Shown one piece after another: positions 61,784-64,000 of a DNA stretch of 64,000 nt. The stretch is from Enterocloster lavalensis (GTDB lineage: Bacteria; Bacillota; Clostridia; Lachnospirales; Lachnospiraceae). Within the stretch, counting starts at the first letter, position 1. Each line of letters opens with the position of its first letter. The notes beneath the pieces are model-generated. The model was given only the letters and a program-made list of their open reading frames with translations, was not told the DNA's origin and searched no databases. A program made the position numbers and the translations under genes. Location of the stretch: assembly GCF_902364025.1 (NCBI RefSeq), contig NZ_CABJCG010000017.1, positions 1-64,000 on the forward strand, given 5' to 3'.

Positions 61784-63841
61784 TTACGGTTCAATTATAT
61801 TGAAGTCCTGAGTAAAGTTCGTTACAAAGCCCAGGAACTCCTCCAGCTTCACGGTATCGCCGGTAATACTGACTCCCTCTGCCGTGATATCCTTATCCGT
61901 CATCAATTTGTTGAACAGAATCTTTGTTGTCTCAATGGTAAAGTCGGCGTTCTCATTGGTCTGCCCGTTTCTGTAATTCAGAACACCGTTCTTCACGGTT
62001 ACAGCTGCCGTCTCACCGCTGTCACGAAGCGTCACATTAAATGCCAGATCCAGCCCAACTCCTTTTGTTCCCTCAAAACGGATTCCCGTAAAGTCCAGTA
62101 TCATCGGGAGCGTCATTGCGTTGATGATATCCACGGAGGCCATGGAGGTGGTTGCACCCGGATTGCCGTTTCTCAGCTCTGATGCGCCCTTTAAATAACA
62201 GTTTCTCCAGCTGGCGGATTCGGCCTGATAGGCCATCTGCTCCAGAGCGTCCGCGCAAAGATATCGGGCATCCATATTTTGGGGATCCGCAAATACCACC
62301 TTGTTAAGAAGTTCTGCGGCCCATGCATACTCGCCGTTATCAAAGGCTTCCTTCGCTGTCTGAATAACTGTCTCCGCCCCTCCCATCAGCTCAACATATT
62401 TCGGAGCCGCCTCTTCCGGAAGGATCTTATTCAAATTGGACGGATTGCCATCATAATATCCCAGGTACTTCTGGGCGATGGCCTTTGCATCGTGGCTGAT
62501 GGAACCGTAATAGCCGTGAATCGTCCACTCCTTCTCCAGTTCCTCCGGGAACATTTCCTCTACCATACGGCCAACCTCATCGATGGTATAGCCTTTATTT
62601 AACAGGTTGAGGGTTGTGTTGTGGAGATAACGGTATACGTCCCGGTGCATCTCCAAATAGGAAATGGCATCCTCGTTGCCGAAATGCGGCCAGTTGTGGG
62701 AGGAAATCGCATATTCCATATCCGGCCACATCATAATGGTTTCATCAATGTATTTCGACCAGGCCAGAGAATCTCTTACCTCAGTTCCGCGCAGGGAATA
62801 GAGATTGTGCAGCGTACCGGTTACGTTTTCCGCGCCAAACAACGTCCTGTACTTCGGGAGATATGTATTCATCTCGGACGGCGCTTCAGTTCCCGGAGTC
62901 AGCTGGAACTGTACCTCCAGACCATCAATGTTCACGGTCTGATTCTCTGTAATAACATCCGTTGGCGGAATCAGCGTGATGGAAACGCCGTTTCCCTGTT
63001 TTCCAAGTCCTGCGTCCACAACACCCTTTGTACCTGCTTTAAGCCCCACTGCAATATGGTAGGTGTTGCGGCGGCCCATGGCGTTTCCCACATATACATT
63101 CTCTTTCGCTGCATTTTCCAGGAATCCGTCGGGGGCATAGATTTTCACCTTTCCGCTCTTTACATCCTCCTCATCCACCAGGCCCCGGATCCCTCCGTAA
63201 TGGTCCACATGACTGTGGGAATAAGATACCGCCATAATGGGGCGCTCGCCCAGGTTTTTATTGACAAGCTCAAGAGCCGCTCTGGAGCCTTCCGCAGTGG
63301 TTCCGGAATCCATCACATACCACCCGTTGTCTGTCTCTGCAAAGGTAATGTTGGCCATGTCGTATCCCCTCACCTGGTATACGCCGTCCGTCACCTTATA
63401 TAAGCCGTAATTATAGTTTAATTTTGCGTGATCCCACAGAGACGGATTCACGGTACCCAAATTGGTCTCTGTCATAAGGAAATCGTATTTTTCCGTCACG
63501 CTGTAATATACCTTATCCGGATCGTTTAAGTCTTTAATGAGACCGTCGCCCTTATCGATCAGGCCAAACTCCGCATTCTCTTTTTCTTTCTCATAATCCG
63601 ACATATAGTTGGCATCTGCGGCCAGCGCCTCATTCACCTTCTTGGTGGCCGGCTCCGCCTCCTTCTGCTCAGTGTTGAATCCTCCTGCTTCCGGTGCAGC
63701 CTCAGTCTCTGCCTCGGTAACCGCTTCTGTTGCAGCTTCTGTCGCCGCCTCCGTTGTTTTTGCAGCGCCGGACGCACACCCTGTCAGGTAAGAGGCCGCC
63801 AGTGTCAGAGCCATCGCGCCCGCAACGATTTTCTTTTTCAT
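61784..63841 (-). CDS. Exported alkylsulfatase-like MBL-fold lipoprotein
   Basis: This 685-residue protein has a lipobox LTGC at Cys22 and a Thr/Glu/Ala-rich spacer (about 29-52). It has a metallo-beta-lactamase domain with the H209-X-H211-X-D213-H214 motif, and C-terminal dimerisation and SCP2-like domains (end near 560-685) as in SdsA1/BDS1 alkylsulfatases. These hydrolyse alkyl sulfate esters with two zinc ions. It is encoded upstream of a FecBCD-type importer and downstream of another gene on the same strand (18 bp). The substrate is unknown. The ATG at 63841 has GGAAGGAG upstream. Confidence 0.85.
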   Translation of the reverse strand: MKKKIVAGAMALTLAASYLTGCASGAAKTTEAATEAATEAVTEAETEAAPEAGGFNTEQKEAEPATKKVNEALAADANYMSDYEKEKENAEFGLIDKGDGLIKDLNDPDKVYYSVTEKYDFLMTETNLGTVNPSLWDHAKLNYNYGLYKVTDGVYQVRGYDMANITFAETDNGWYVMDSGTTAEGSRAALELVNKNLGERPIMAVSYSHSHVDHYGGIRGLVDEEDVKSGKVKIYAPDGFLENAAKENVYVGNAMGRRNTYHIAVGLKAGTKGVVDAGLGKQGNGVSITLIPPTDVITENQTVNIDGLEVQFQLTPGTEAPSEMNTYLPKYRTLFGAENVTGTLHNLYSLRGTEVRDSLAWSKYIDETIMMWPDMEYAISSHNWPHFGNEDAISYLEMHRDVYRYLHNTTLNLLNKGYTIDEVGRMVEEMFPEELEKEWTIHGYYGSISHDAKAIAQKYLGYYDGNPSNLNKILPEEAAPKYVELMGGAETVIQTAKEAFDNGEYAWAAELLNKVVFADPQNMDARYLCADALEQMAYQAESASWRNCYLKGASELRNGNPGATTSMASVDIINAMTLPMILDFTGIRFEGTKGVGLDLAFNVTLRDSGETAAVTVKNGVLNYRNGQTNENADFTIETTKILFNKLMTDKDITAEGVSITGDTVKLEEFLGFVTNFTQDFNIIEP

Positions 63842-63859
63842 TTTTTCTCCTTCCGTATC

Positions 63860-64000
63860 CTATTTTTTCTGCTTTTTATGCAGATCCATAAGACCGCCTA
63901 CTTCATCACAAATATTCTTGATCTTACAGGTTTTGCAGTCGAAATTCAAATCGTCCAGGATGGTGCACATGGCATCCGTGATCTTTTTTCCCTCCCTGGC
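63860..64000 (-). CDS. C-terminal fragment of a Cys-rich protein
   Basis: The last 46 codons reach the window edge; the stop is the TAG at 63860-63862. The fragment includes LDDLNFDCKTCKIKNICDEV, whose C-X2-C-X5-C pattern suggests metal or cluster binding. It vaguely recalls the C-terminus of acetyl-CoA synthase/CO-dehydrogenase-related proteins, but the fragment is too short to say so. It lies 18 bp before the MBL gene in the same direction, so the two are probably cotranscribed. Confidence 0.6.
   Translation of the reverse strand, partial: AREGKKITDAMCTILDDLNFDCKTCKIKNICDEVGGLMDLHKKQKK

Overview
The window looks like chromosome of a spore-forming Lachnospiraceae bacterium (Clostridium cluster XIVa, Enterocloster/Hungatella-like). 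The evidence is a high-GC firmicute with strong AGGAGG ribosome sites, CodY, a SigK-type sporulation sigma factor, a PASTA kinase/PP2C pair, Gram-positive LexA boxes, a ZTP riboswitch and a PurO/AICAR-transformylase purine end-pathway. Genus is inference. I saw no rRNA or tRNA gene, CRISPR array, transposase or phage gene.

Layout. 1-2.4 kb: an AT-rich accessory patch of small plus-strand genes that resemble immunity proteins of polymorphic toxin systems (SUKH-like, crystallin-J1-like). 2.75-11.3 kb: minus-strand core genes tsf, rpsB, an sce7726-family gene, codY, topA, dprA and a ComM-like ATPase. 11.5-14.2 kb: a two-gene DNA-repair module (TIGR03915 protein plus TIGR03916 radical SAM protein) behind a promoter with two perfect LexA boxes. 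14.3-20.4 kb: galE, a phosphoesterase, sigK, an LTA-synthase-like sulfatase and a MATE pump. 20.8-23 kb: AICAR transformylase and IMP cyclohydrolase under a ZTP riboswitch, with a divergent LysR gene. 24-28 kb: a MacB-like ABC operon with an exported Ig-like protein. 28.3-29.7 kb: pyrBI. 29.7-32.8 kb: a VOC protein and a large membrane GT-C-like protein. 32.9-36 kb: serS, and a pyridoxal-kinase/ECF S-component pair.

36.2-48.4 kb is one long co-directional housekeeping operon (priA-def-fmt-yugP-rsmB-rlmN-prpC-prkC-rsgA-rpe-thiN). Its junctions range from 4-bp overlaps to gaps of about 70 bp. It couples replication restart, protein N-terminal processing, rRNA modification, Ser/Thr signalling and ribosome maturation.

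48.6-52 kb holds the most unusual module: a DAACS carboxylate symporter with an alpha/beta hydrolase, facing a paralogous hydrolase fused to an AraC DNA-binding domain. The two hydrolase genes overlap tail-to-tail by 137 bp. 52-55.9 kb is an uncharacterised five-gene minus-strand cluster around a DUF4846 lipoprotein. 55.9-58.7 kb carries an M18 aminopeptidase and an APC permease. 58.8-64 kb carries a FecBCD-type ABC transporter downstream of an exported alkylsulfatase-like metallo-beta-lactamase, plus the 3' end of a further gene. A strong hairpin separates the metallo-beta-lactamase gene from the transporter.

Three in-frame minisatellites (27, 36 and 27 bp periods) lie within about 23 kb. 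All family calls come from reading the sequence; no database search was run.
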